In this document: piece after piece, positions 26,288 to 35,314 of the stretch
Layout: each line of letters opens with the position of its first letter
Numbering within the stretch: position 1 is the stretch's first letter
NCBI GenBank assembly: GCA_024698705.1
Contig: JAILQX010000047.1
Location: forward strand, 124,001 to 188,000
Reading direction: 5' to 3'
Origin: Lachnospiraceae bacterium
GTDB lineage: Bacteria; Bacillota; Clostridia; Lachnospirales; Lachnospiraceae
Length of the DNA stretch: 64,000 bases
Position numbers and translations under genes: made by a program
Notes under the pieces: generated by a model
The model's input: the letters and a program-made list of their open reading frames with translations, nothing else
Databases searched by the model: none
Told to the model about the DNA's origin: nothing

Positions 26288-27343
26288 ATGTACAGAGATG
26301 AAACAAAGGTTATACACATAGGTGACAGGGTCATAGGAGGCGGTAATCCGATACTCATACAGTCCATGACAAATGTGCCCACCGAAAACGTCAATGAGTG
26401 TGTTGCACAGATACTCAGACTTGAAAAGGCGGGGTGCGAGATCATAAGATGTACGGTCCCGAACAAAGAGGCTGCCGCTGCGATCCGTGAGATAAAAAAA
26501 CAGATACATATACCGCTCGTAGCAGATATACATTTTGATCATAAGATGGCATTGCTGGCTATCGAGAACGGAGCCGACAAGATCCGTATCAATCCGGGCA
26601 ATATAGGCGGAAAAGAAAAACTTACGGAAGTCGTAAAGGCAGCAAAGGATAAAGGTATCCCCATTCGTGTCGGTGTCAACAGCGGCTCACTCGAAAAGGA
26701 TATACTGGCCGGATATGGCGGAGTCACGGCCGAGGGTCTGGTTGAGAGCGCATTGGATAAGGTGCATATGATAGAGGAGTGTGATTACGATAACATAGTC
26801 ATAAGTATCAAATCCTCCAATGTCATGATGTGTGTGGATGCGCATAAGCTGATAGCCGGAAAGACGCCTTATCCGTTGCATGTAGGCATAACCGAGGCAG
26901 GTACGGTAACAGGCGGCAACATCAAATCGGGCATAGGTCTGGGACTCATATTGGGTGCAGGCATAGGTGATACGATCCGCGTATCTTTGACGGGTGACCC
27001 GGTCGAGGAGATCAGATCTGCAAAACTTATACTGAAAACACTCGGTCTGCGTGACGAAGGCATAGAGGTGGTCAGCTGTCCGACCTGCGGACGTACAAGG
27101 ATAGATCTTATAGATCTGGCAACACAGGTTGAAAAGATGGTTGAAGACATACCTCTCAACATAAAGGTCGCAGTCATGGGCTGCGCAGTGAACGGTCCCG
27201 GAGAGGCTAAGGAAGCCGATATAGGTATAGCCGGAGGTGTGAAGGAAGGCCTGCTGATAAAGAAAGGCGAGATAATCCGCAAGGTGCCTGAAGACTGCCT
27301 GCTGAGTGCTCTCAGGGAAGAACTGCTCAATTGGGGCAAATGA
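26288..27343 (+). CDS. ispG: 4-hydroxy-3-methylbut-2-enyl diphosphate synthase (flavodoxin/ferredoxin)
   Basis: A [4Fe-4S] enzyme of the MEP isoprenoid pathway, 351 aa. The TIM-barrel part begins at IQSMTNVPTENV and includes VADIHFDHKMAL and RINPGNIGG. The cluster-binding cysteines lie in the C-terminal domain, SCPTCGRTRIDL and VMGCAVNGPGEA. The ATG at 26288 follows AAGGGA. In related genomes this gene usually sits right after rseP; here the phosphatase/kinase pair lies between them. polC follows 18 bases downstream. Confidence 0.97.
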   Translation: MYRDETKVIHIGDRVIGGGNPILIQSMTNVPTENVNECVAQILRLEKAGCEIIRCTVPNKEAAAAIREIKKQIHIPLVADIHFDHKMALLAIENGADKIRINPGNIGGKEKLTEVVKAAKDKGIPIRVGVNSGSLEKDILAGYGGVTAEGLVESALDKVHMIEECDYDNIVISIKSSNVMMCVDAHKLIAGKTPYPLHVGITEAGTVTGGNIKSGIGLGLILGAGIGDTIRVSLTGDPVEEIRSAKLILKTLGLRDEGIEVVSCPTCGRTRIDLIDLATQVEKMVEDIPLNIKVAVMGCAVNGPGEAKEADIGIAGGVKEGLLIKKGEIIRKVPEDCLLSALREELLNWGK

Positions 27344-27361
27344 TAAGATTCGGAAGAGAAT

Positions 27362-30300
27362 ATGGAACCAAAACTATTTTTTGATATATTTAACACTATT
27401 CTGATCGACGACGATCTTAAACTCGTATTTTCGGAAGTATATGTAAAAAAGGTCTCTGTCAACCACAACAGGACCCTTCTCAAAGTGCATATCAGGTCAA
27501 ATCACCTTATAGATAAAAAGGACGTCTATGCCATGGAAACTGCCATGAAAAAGCAGCTTTTTTCCGGTGTTGACACACAGGTAAGGATCATAGAAGAGTT
27601 TGCGCTGTCCGAAAGGTACAACGCGAAGACCATATATGAAACCTACGACAAAAGTATCTTGGCGGAGCTTAAGGATATAAGTCCTGTCGAATACACGCTC
27701 TACAAGAAGATCCGTGTTGAGACAGAGGCGGACAATGTCCTTAAACTGGTGCTTCCTGACAATACACTTGCTCACGATTCACTCAACAGACTGCTTGAAC
27801 TGCTTGAAAAGATCTATATAGAGCGGTGCGGTGTGGATGTCAGGTTCGTACCCGTTTTTGAAGAAGATGTGACCGCCGGTGAGCATGCAAAAGAAAATGA
27901 GATCATGACTGCAAGGGAAGTTGCGCGCATTGCTTATAATGCGGGATATATGACCGATGAGACAAAAGAGATCACGGACAGTGTCAATGAGATAGACAAT
28001 AATCAATCCGTTCACTCGGATGAAGATACAGTCGCCGCAGTCAAAGAGCCGGTCAATGAGAATGCGGATAAAGCCGGGGCAAAGAACGGCAGGGAAAATG
28101 AAAATAAGTCCGATGACAGGAGCGAGAGATTCGAACAGAGGCGACCGCTTAAGAAATCGGACGATCCCGACGTGCTGTACGGAAGGGATTTTGATGACGC
28201 ACCCATACCGATCAGTGAGGTCATCGGTGATTCGGAACCCGTTACGATCAGGGGTAAGATCATAGCCGTCGAAGAAAAACCCATACGAAACAATAAGGTG
28301 ATAGTTACATTTGATTTGACCGATTTTAAGGACACCATAAGTGTTAAGGTATTTATAAGGGACGAGCAGCTTGATGAACTGAAACAGGGTATCAAAGAAG
28401 GACAGTTCGTAAAGGTGAAGGGACTTGCGTCATTTGACAGCTTCGTTAAGGAAGTGAACATATCATCCCTTACCGGTGTCATGAAGATAAGCGATTTCAC
28501 AGAAAAGAGGATGGATTACAGCGTCCGGAAGAGAGTAGAACTTCATTGTCACACGAAGATGAGTGACATGGACGGTGTATCCGATGTGAAGGACATCATA
28601 AAGACCGCATATTCATGGGGACATCCGGCGATAGCGATAACGGACCATGGAGTGGTACAGGCATTTCCGGATGCAAATCATCTCTGGGACGATCTGTGGA
28701 AAAAAGAAAAGGCAAAAAGAAAAGAGGCCGGGGAAGAAGAGCCGGATTACAATGATTTCTTCAAAGTCATCTACGGTGTGGAAGCATACATCGTGGACGA
28801 TCTGGCACGTATCGTAACAAACCCGGTAAGCAGGAACATAGATAAATCCTATGTGGTATTCGATATAGAGACCACGGGCTTTTCTCCGGTCAGGAACCAC
28901 ATAACCGAGATAGGCGCTGTCAAAGTGGAGAACGGACAGATCGTTGACAGATTTTCGACATTTGTAAATCCTAAGGAGCCAATACCTTACCGTATCGTCA
29001 AACTCACCGGTATCACCGATGAGATGGTCATGGATGCACCGCTCATTGAAGAGGTTCTTCCGAAATTCCTTGAATTTGTCGGTGACAGCATACCCGTTGC
29101 GCACAATGCCGGATTTGATACATCATTTATAGCGGAAAATGCGAAACGCTGTAACATGGAATTCACTTCGACTTATGTGGATACGCTGGAACTTTCGAGA
29201 GAATTGCTTCCGCATCTGCCCAAATATAAACTTGACGTTGTCTGCCGTGACCTGGGTGTCAGCCTTGAAGGCCACCACAGGGCCGTTAATGATGCCGAAG
29301 CGACTGCCGAGTGTTTCTTAAAGCTCATAGACATGGCCAAGAAGAAAAATGTATTCGATATCGCAGATCTCGACAATATGGATAACGAAGAAGAGGATGA
29401 GGAGAAGCGTCTTGCCAATAAGGTAAAGAAACTTCGCAATCATCATGCCATCATACTTGCAAAGAACAATACGGGCCGCGTAAATATGTACACGCTGGTT
29501 TCAGAGTCGCATTTAAAGTATCTTCACAGAGGAAAACCCTGCATACCCAAGAGCCTGCTCAACAGATACAGGGAGGGACTCATCCTGGGAACAGCCTGTG
29601 AAGCGGGTGAATTGTTTGAAGCCATACTCGAAGACAGGCCGGAAGCGGAGATAGCCGCCATCGTGGATTATTACGATTATCTTGAGATACAGCCGCTGGG
29701 CAACGATATGTACATGATAGATTCCGATAAGGTTGAAAATGTCAATTCCGTGGAAGATATCATGGAGATAAACAAAAGGATAGTCGAACTCGGTGAGCGT
29801 TTCAACAAGCCGGTAGTTGCGACCTGTGACGTTCATTTCCTGAATCCGGAGGATGAGATTTACAGAAGGATAATAATGGCCGGAATAGGCTTTGCCGATG
29901 CGGACAACCAGCCGCCGCTCTATCTTCGTACCACCGAGGAGATGCTTTCGGAATTCGCATATCTCGGAAGCGAGAAGGCCGAAGAGGTCGTAATAACCAA
30001 TACCGTAAAGATAGCGGATATGATCGACAAGATCAGTCCCGTAAGACCGGATAAGTGTCCGCCTGTCATAGAAAACAGCGATGTTACCTTAAGGGAGATC
30101 TGCTTTACAAAGGCACATGAGATGTACGGCGATCCGTTGCCCGAGATAGTTCAGGCCAGACTTGAGAAGGAACTCAATTCGATTATAAGCAACGGTTATT
30201 CCGTTATGTACATAATCGCACAGAAGCTTGTATGGAAGTCCAATGAAGACGGCTATCTGGTAGGCTCGAGAGGCTCTGTGGGCTCTTCATTTGTCGCGAC

Positions 30301-31984
30301 CATGGCAGGGATCACCGAGGTCAATCCGCTGAGTCCGCATTACTATTGCAAGTCGTGTCATTATACGGATTTTGATTCCGATGAGGTAAAGGCTTATGCA
30401 GGGCGTGCGGGTGTGGACATGCCGGATAAGGTGTGTCCGGTATGCGGTGAAAAACTCGTTAAGGACGGTTTCGATATACCGTTTGAGACTTTCCTCGGAT
30501 TCAAGGGTGATAAGGAACCGGATATCGATCTTAACTTCTCAGGTGAATACCAGGCCAATGCCCACAAGTATACCGAAGTGATCTTCGGAAAGGGACAGAC
30601 ATTTAAAGCCGGCACCACCGGTGCACTCGCAGACAAGACGGCATACGGATTTATTAAAAAATATTATGACGAAAAGGAAAAGCAGGTCAGAAATGCCGAG
30701 ATCAACAGACTGGTCAGGGGCTGCATGGGTGTAAAGCGAAGCACGGGACAGCATCCGGGAGGTATCGTTGTCCTTCCTAAGGGAGAAAATATCAATTCAT
30801 TTACACCGGTACAGCATCCGGCCAATGACATAAACAGCGATATAATCACAACGCATTTTGATTATCATTCGATCGACCACAACCTGCTCAAACTCGATAT
30901 ACTCGGACACGATGATCCGACCATGATACGTATGCTTCAGGATCTAATAGGCATGGATCCCAGGACCATACCGCTCGATGATCCCAAGGTAATGAGTCTG
31001 TTCCAGAACACGGATGCGCTGGGTATCAGCCCCGAAGATATGGGCGGAACACCTCTGGGGTGTTTGGGCATTCCCGAATTCGGCACTCAGTTTGCTATGC
31101 AGATGCTCATAGACGCCGGACCGAAGGCATTTTCGGATCTGGTACGTATTTCAGGTCTGTCACACGGAACAAACGTATGGCAGGGCAATGCTGAGGTGCT
31201 GATAAAGAACGGCACGGCCACTATTTCCACAGCTATATGTACCCGTGACGATATCATGACATATCTGATAGAAATGGGTGTTGACAGTGCCAATGCATTC
31301 AGCATCATGGAAAATGTAAGAAAGGGAAAGGTCGCAGGTCATAAATGCGGTCAGTGGGAAGAGTGGAAGAGCGAGATGAAGGAACATAACGTTCCGGACT
31401 GGTATATCTGGTCGTGCGAACGTATCGAGTACATGTTTCCCAAGGCCCATGCCGCTGCTTACGTCATGATGGCATGGAGGATCGCTTACTGCAAGATATA
31501 TCACCCGCTTGAATATTACACGGCTTATTTTACGATAAGGGCCAAGGGCTTTGATTATGAGATCATGTGTATGGGCAGGGATAAGGTTGATAAGAAACTG
31601 GCAGAGATAAAGAAAGCCAAAGAAAACGGGACCGAAAAACAATCCGCTACGGATAAGGATCTGGAGACCGCGTTGAAGAGCGTACAGGAAATGTATGCGA
31701 GAGGCTTTGAATTTATGCCTATAGATCTTAAGCTTGTCAAGCCGACGCAGTTCTCGATCATAGACGGCAGGATCATGGCAAGCCTTACGAGTATAGCAGG
31801 ACTCGGTGAGTCCGTTGCCTATGGTATCGTGGAAGCGGTAAAGGGAGAGCCGTTCCTTTCGAAGGACGACTTCAAGGCAAGGAGTAAGGCTTCCGGAACG
31901 ATCACCGACAAACTTGAAGAACTGGGGATCCTTACGGGATTGCCGGAAAGCAACCAGATATCATTGTTTGATTTCATGAGATAG
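27362..31984 (+). CDS. polC: DNA polymerase III alpha subunit, PolC type
   Basis: The low-GC Gram-positive replicative polymerase with built-in proofreading, 1540 aa. Order: PolC N-terminal domain (about 1-200), a charged linker, an OB fold (VTIRGKIIAVEEKPIR, about 295), a PHP domain starting LHCHTKMSDMDG, interrupted by the 3'-5' exonuclease (VVFDIETTGF, and HNAGFDTSFI), the rest of PHP, then the polymerase core with GSRGSVGSS, the zinc-binding CKSCHYTDFD...CPVCGEK, PDIDLNFSGEYQ, GTTGALADKTAYGF and the C-terminal helix-hairpin-helix region. The gene follows ispG closely and is followed 23 bases later by fchA. Confidence 0.98.
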   Translation: MEPKLFFDIFNTILIDDDLKLVFSEVYVKKVSVNHNRTLLKVHIRSNHLIDKKDVYAMETAMKKQLFSGVDTQVRIIEEFALSERYNAKTIYETYDKSILAELKDISPVEYTLYKKIRVETEADNVLKLVLPDNTLAHDSLNRLLELLEKIYIERCGVDVRFVPVFEEDVTAGEHAKENEIMTAREVARIAYNAGYMTDETKEITDSVNEIDNNQSVHSDEDTVAAVKEPVNENADKAGAKNGRENENKSDDRSERFEQRRPLKKSDDPDVLYGRDFDDAPIPISEVIGDSEPVTIRGKIIAVEEKPIRNNKVIVTFDLTDFKDTISVKVFIRDEQLDELKQGIKEGQFVKVKGLASFDSFVKEVNISSLTGVMKISDFTEKRMDYSVRKRVELHCHTKMSDMDGVSDVKDIIKTAYSWGHPAIAITDHGVVQAFPDANHLWDDLWKKEKAKRKEAGEEEPDYNDFFKVIYGVEAYIVDDLARIVTNPVSRNIDKSYVVFDIETTGFSPVRNHITEIGAVKVENGQIVDRFSTFVNPKEPIPYRIVKLTGITDEMVMDAPLIEEVLPKFLEFVGDSIPVAHNAGFDTSFIAENAKRCNMEFTSTYVDTLELSRELLPHLPKYKLDVVCRDLGVSLEGHHRAVNDAEATAECFLKLIDMAKKKNVFDIADLDNMDNEEEDEEKRLANKVKKLRNHHAIILAKNNTGRVNMYTLVSESHLKYLHRGKPCIPKSLLNRYREGLILGTACEAGELFEAILEDRPEAEIAAIVDYYDYLEIQPLGNDMYMIDSDKVENVNSVEDIMEINKRIVELGERFNKPVVATCDVHFLNPEDEIYRRIIMAGIGFADADNQPPLYLRTTEEMLSEFAYLGSEKAEEVVITNTVKIADMIDKISPVRPDKCPPVIENSDVTLREICFTKAHEMYGDPLPEIVQARLEKELNSIISNGYSVMYIIAQKLVWKSNEDGYLVGSRGSVGSSFVATMAGITEVNPLSPHYYCKSCHYTDFDSDEVKAYAGRAGVDMPDKVCPVCGEKLVKDGFDIPFETFLGFKGDKEPDIDLNFSGEYQANAHKYTEVIFGKGQTFKAGTTGALADKTAYGFIKKYYDEKEKQVRNAEINRLVRGCMGVKRSTGQHPGGIVVLPKGENINSFTPVQHPANDINSDIITTHFDYHSIDHNLLKLDILGHDDPTMIRMLQDLIGMDPRTIPLDDPKVMSLFQNTDALGISPEDMGGTPLGCLGIPEFGTQFAMQMLIDAGPKAFSDLVRISGLSHGTNVWQGNAEVLIKNGTATISTAICTRDDIMTYLIEMGVDSANAFSIMENVRKGKVAGHKCGQWEEWKSEMKEHNVPDWYIWSCERIEYMFPKAHAAAYVMMAWRIAYCKIYHPLEYYTAYFTIRAKGFDYEIMCMGRDKVDKKLAEIKKAKENGTEKQSATDKDLETALKSVQEMYARGFEFMPIDLKLVKPTQFSIIDGRIMASLTSIAGLGESVAYGIVEAVKGEPFLSKDDFKARSKASGTITDKLEELGILTGLPESNQISLFDFMR

Positions 31985-32007
31985 TTTACATAATATCGGA
32001 GGTAAAT

Positions 32008-32607
32008 ATGAAAGAATTTCTTGATGCTCTCTCATCAAAGGAGCCTACACCGGGCGGAGGAGGCGCGAGTGCGCTTGTGGCTGCGGTATCATGTTCGCTC
32101 TGCAGCATGGTCGCAAATCTTACGACAGGCAAGAAAAAATATGCCGAATACCAGGAGCGCATTGACGAATATCTTGTGATCCTGAAGGATAAAAACGAAC
32201 TCCTGCAGGAAGATATAAAAAAAGATGCTGATGCGTTTGCACCACTGGCAGCAGCATATTCACTGGATAAGAGCACCCCGGGGTATGATGAGATCATGGA
32301 GAAGGCATTGTATGATGCGGCCGTTGCACCGAAGGAGATACTTGAGGATATCTGCTCATTGATACCGGTCATAGAGGATCTTGCGGTCATGGGTTCACGA
32401 CTTGCTATAAGTGATGTGGCTGTTGCTGCGGCATGTCTTGAAGCGGCGATAAAGGGTTGTGTGCTCAATATCTATATCAATACAAAATCCATGAAAGACA
32501 GAGAAAGAGCGGAACAGATGAACGCCTATGCCGGAAGGCTTGTAGAAGACGGTATCGCAAGACTTGAAAAAGTATACTCAGATACAGAAGGCTTGTTGAA
32601 AAGCTGA
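32008..32607 (+). CDS. fchA: Methenyltetrahydrofolate cyclohydrolase / formiminotransferase-cyclodeaminase family
   Basis: A 199-aa all-helical folate enzyme converting 5,10-methenyl-THF (or 5-formimino-THF) within one-carbon metabolism. The signature PTPGGGGASALVAA at residues 13-26 is intact, followed by the long helices typical of FTCD_C domains. RBS GGAGG precedes the ATG. folD follows directly, so the pair interconverts methylene-, methenyl- and formyl-THF. Cyclohydrolase against cyclodeaminase activity cannot be told apart here; the folate neighbour favours cyclohydrolase. Confidence 0.88.
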   Translation: MKEFLDALSSKEPTPGGGGASALVAAVSCSLCSMVANLTTGKKKYAEYQERIDEYLVILKDKNELLQEDIKKDADAFAPLAAAYSLDKSTPGYDEIMEKALYDAAVAPKEILEDICSLIPVIEDLAVMGSRLAISDVAVAAACLEAAIKGCVLNIYINTKSMKDRERAEQMNAYAGRLVEDGIARLEKVYSDTEGLLKS

Positions 32608-32688
32608 AACCGCGGCGTGGGACTGACATAAGACCGCGAAATGGATATCATTTGGATCCGCAGAAAAATCGGAAAGAAGAGGAAGATC

Positions 32689-33528
32689 ATGGAAGAATTA
32701 AGAGGTATGCCGGTTGTAAAGCATATTGCACAGGAAGTCGGTGAAAGGATGCAGAAGCTGGCCTTAAAAAATATAATCCCCACTCTTGCGGTCGTAAGAG
32801 TAGGAGAGAGAGAGGATGACCTGTCATACGAGAGAGGCCTCATGAAGAGGTTCGATTCCGTCGGAGCTAAGGTCGTAAGCAGGGTGCTGCCTGCGGATGC
32901 CTCTCAGGAAGAACTTGAGCGTGTCATAAGGGAATGCAATGATGACAGGGATATCCACGGCATACTTTTATTCAGACCTTTACCTAAGGGACTGGATGAA
33001 AAGAGAGTATGCGAACTTGTTGATCCGCGGAAAGATGTGGATTGCATGTGCATGACCAACATGGCTCATACATTTGCGCAGGACGGCTTCGGACATGAAC
33101 CGTGTACACCCAGGGCAGTAATGGAACTGCTTGATTTTTACAAAATAGATCTTACCGGCAAAAGAGTTGTCGTTGTTGGAAGGAGCATGGTCGTGGGCAA
33201 GCCGCTGGCCATGATGCTGCTTAAGAAAAATGCGACAGTTACAATTTGCCATACAAAGACAAAGAACCTTCGGGAAGAGTGTAAAAAAGCGGATATAATA
33301 GTTGCCTGTGCAGGCGTTGCACATATGATAGACGAGACGTATGTATCGGAAGGTGTGATAATTGCAGATGTGGGAATAAATATACTTGACGGAAGTCTTG
33401 TGGGTGATGTAAAATATAATTCTGTTAAGGATATTGCATCTATGGCGACCCCGGTTCCCGGTGGTGTAGGAAGTGTGACGACCTCCGTATTGCTCAAGCA
33501 TACGGTAAAGAGTGCCGAAGAGTTATAG
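32689..33528 (+). CDS. folD: Methylene-THF dehydrogenase / methenyl-THF cyclohydrolase
   Basis: A bifunctional folate enzyme, 279 aa. The ATG at 32689 follows GAGG at a good distance; an in-frame ATG at 32641 would add 16 basic residues not seen in the family. Visible are the dinucleotide-binding VVVGRSMVVGKPLAMML, DVDCM before the substrate region, and the C-terminal ATPVPGGVGSVTTSVLL. One difference: the position of the catalytic Lys in the usual SYxxxK motif reads SYERGL, so the Lys is not where expected; MKR follows immediately. Check before assuming full dehydrogenase/cyclohydrolase activity. Confidence 0.9.
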   Translation: MEELRGMPVVKHIAQEVGERMQKLALKNIIPTLAVVRVGEREDDLSYERGLMKRFDSVGAKVVSRVLPADASQEELERVIRECNDDRDIHGILLFRPLPKGLDEKRVCELVDPRKDVDCMCMTNMAHTFAQDGFGHEPCTPRAVMELLDFYKIDLTGKRVVVVGRSMVVGKPLAMMLLKKNATVTICHTKTKNLREECKKADIIVACAGVAHMIDETYVSEGVIIADVGINILDGSLVGDVKYNSVKDIASMATPVPGGVGSVTTSVLLKHTVKSAEEL

Positions 33529-33590
33529 GTGATATTACACATTTGTTACGTAGATAGTTGTAGTATCTGTTATAAAGTTGATATAGGTTC

Positions 33591-33664
33591 CCGATTCCTT
33601 GAATCGGAATTTATATACTCCCCCTTTTACAAGACCATTTGCGCCCCCCGTGAATGGTCTTTTT
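33591..33664 (+). promoter_or_regulatory. Hairpin plus terminator in the leader of the EAL gene (possible attenuator)
   Basis: CCGATTC-CTT-GAATCGG (33591-33607) is followed by a strong terminator, AAGACCATT / AATGGTCTT (33631-33639 with 33653-33661), and a T run. The start codon of the EAL gene lies only 37 bases after the T run, with no promoter in between. A weak promoter (TTGTAG, 18 bases, TATAGG, 33558-33587) precedes the hairpins. Either folD simply ends here and read-through feeds the next gene, or this is a conditional terminator. Confidence 0.5.
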
Positions 33665-33700
33665 CCTAGACAAAAGTGCACGTTTGCGAGGAGGATCCGC

Positions 33701-34945
33701 ATGAGAAGATATGAAGTGAAAGATTTGACAAAGCGCATGGACAAGGCACTTAAGAAGAAGAAGCCCTTCTACCTTGTCATCGTCCGTCTTGCAAGACTTG
33801 GAGACATTTCGGCAAAGTACGGCTTTGAGGTTATGAACCAACTTGTTGAGGTGTTATGGAATTTTCTTGCGGACAATTCTTCGAAGAAGAATGTATTTGT
33901 GCTTTCGGGACTTTCTTATGCGGTTTATTTCGAGAGTGAGGAGAAGACCGTTACGGCTTTTGCAAATCTTGTAAGAGAGCGTTTCAACAGAAATTTCAGG
34001 CTCAAGGGTATCAACAGTGAGATATCTGTTCCGAACAATGTCAAGATCATACCGGTCACAGACAATGATAAGGATTCAAAACAGATAATCGAGCTGATCA
34101 ACTTTGCGGTTGAAGAGCCTACGGGACAGGCTAAGGAGCATGATACCTTTATAGATGATAATGCGGTCAGCATGCGCGAAAAGGCCGTCGATATGGAAAA
34201 GAGGCTTGATGAGGCCATCAGAAACGGTGATTTCAAGGTTTTCTATCAGCCCATCATCAATTTTGAGACCGGTCATGCAGATTCGGCGGAAGCATTTGTA
34301 AGGCTTTATGATGAGCATAAGGAACTGCTCAATACGATAGATCTTATCCGTATAGCAAAGCAGAACGGTTCGATAATCCAGCTGACGGATTTCGTGATCG
34401 CAAGGGTCTGCGAGCTTATTTCCAGGGGAATACTGGATGATAAGGACATGAAATACATCCAGATCAACCTTTCCAAAAATGACTGGGAGGATCCCAGATT
34501 ATTTGAGCGTCTGATGTCTGTGGTAAAGAGCAACAATGTCGGTACAGGTCAGCTGATGCTGGAGCTTACCGAGGAATGTATATCGGATGATATGGATACG
34601 ATCGCCAAAAATGTTGAGGAACTGAACCGTGTGGGCTTCCATATCGCTATGGATAACTTCGGCGCGGCAAATACCAATATCACACAGATGCTCCATCTGC
34701 CGATAGAGGTTATGAAGATCGACAGGGAATTCGTCAGCAGGGCTCATCTCAATCCCTATGACATGGATATATTGTCAGGTATGATAACACTTTTCCAGAA
34801 GTTCAAGCTTCAGATAGTTGCGGAAGGTGTTGAAAATCCGAACCAGCATGAGATGGTCGTTGATCTCGGCTGTACACAGGGACAGGGCAATCACTACGGT
34901 GTGCCGGTCAATGAGGAAAGCTTTATCGCAGGTCTGAACGCATAG
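33701..34945 (+). CDS. Degenerate GGDEF / EAL-domain protein
   Basis: A 414-aa soluble protein of the c-di-GMP superfamily. The ATG at 33701 follows GAGGAGGA. Residues about 10-155 match a GGDEF fold, but the signature position reads GLSYAVYF, so it cannot be a cyclase. The EAL domain (about 165-410) has QPIINFETG, then EAF in place of EAL, the Asn of QINLSK, ELTEE, a DNFGAANTN loop where DDFGTGYSS is expected, KIDREF, EGVEN and QGNHYGVPV. Loss of the second Asp suggests weak or no phosphodiesterase activity; it may bind c-di-GMP or a protein partner instead. It sits behind a probable attenuator. Confidence 0.85.
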   Translation: MRRYEVKDLTKRMDKALKKKKPFYLVIVRLARLGDISAKYGFEVMNQLVEVLWNFLADNSSKKNVFVLSGLSYAVYFESEEKTVTAFANLVRERFNRNFRLKGINSEISVPNNVKIIPVTDNDKDSKQIIELINFAVEEPTGQAKEHDTFIDDNAVSMREKAVDMEKRLDEAIRNGDFKVFYQPIINFETGHADSAEAFVRLYDEHKELLNTIDLIRIAKQNGSIIQLTDFVIARVCELISRGILDDKDMKYIQINLSKNDWEDPRLFERLMSVVKSNNVGTGQLMLELTEECISDDMDTIAKNVEELNRVGFHIAMDNFGAANTNITQMLHLPIEVMKIDREFVSRAHLNPYDMDILSGMITLFQKFKLQIVAEGVENPNQHEMVVDLGCTQGQGNHYGVPVNEESFIAGLNA

Positions 34946-35015
34946 ACTGTGGCAGTGAGCGGATAAGCGTATTTCGCGGATAAAAAAACAATCTTAAAAA
35001 TATGATAAAATTTGC

Positions 35016-35044
35016 TTGCTTTTTTGCAGGCGAGCCTATATAAT
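35016..35044 (+). promoter_or_regulatory. Promoter of tRNA-Glu
   Basis: TTGCTT (35016-35021), 17 bases, TATAAT (35039-35044), 32 bases before the tRNA. Confidence 0.75.
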
Positions 35045-35076
35045 AAACAAGCACGCATAAAAGCGATGCTTGTTAC

Positions 35077-35148
35077 GGCTGATTGGTCAAGCGGTTAAGA
35101 CGCCGCCCTCTCACGGCGGAAACAGGGGTTCGATTCCCCTATCAGCTG
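35077..35148 (+). tRNA. tRNA-Glu (anticodon CUC)
   Basis: The cloverleaf can be drawn by hand: acceptor GGCTGAT / ATCAGCT, D arm with TTGGTCAAGCGGTTAAGA, anticodon stem CCGCC / GGCGG around CTCTCAC (anticodon CTC), T arm AGGGG-TTCGATT-CCCCT, discriminator G. CCA is not encoded. It reads GAG codons. It is a single gene with its own promoter and terminator. Confidence 0.95.
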
Positions 35149-35151
35149 CGC

Positions 35152-35177
35152 AAAGCCCTTGTTTTCAAGGGCTTTTT
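35152..35177 (+). terminator. Rho-independent terminator after tRNA-Glu
   Basis: A perfect 10-bp stem (35152-35161 with 35166-35175), TTTT loop and T tract. Confidence 0.9.
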
Positions 35178-35314
35178 ATTTTGCCTAAAATGTGATCGCG
35201 TATGGAAATTGAGCGCCAAAACTGATAATATAAAAATGGTGCGGACGATCACGACGGACCGATATCGTTATGTACCGCAGCGGAAACGCAAGATAAGCAA
35301 AGATCGGATGGTTT

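Noticed and set aside
32641-32688. N-terminal extension of FolD
   Set aside because: Basic residues not found in the family; better ribosome binding site before 32689.
35178-35314. Distant inverted repeat GTGATCG / CGATCAC (35192 and 35246) before the AAA/TelA block
   Set aside because: Only seven bases with a 47-base gap; could be chance and no clear promoter is associated.
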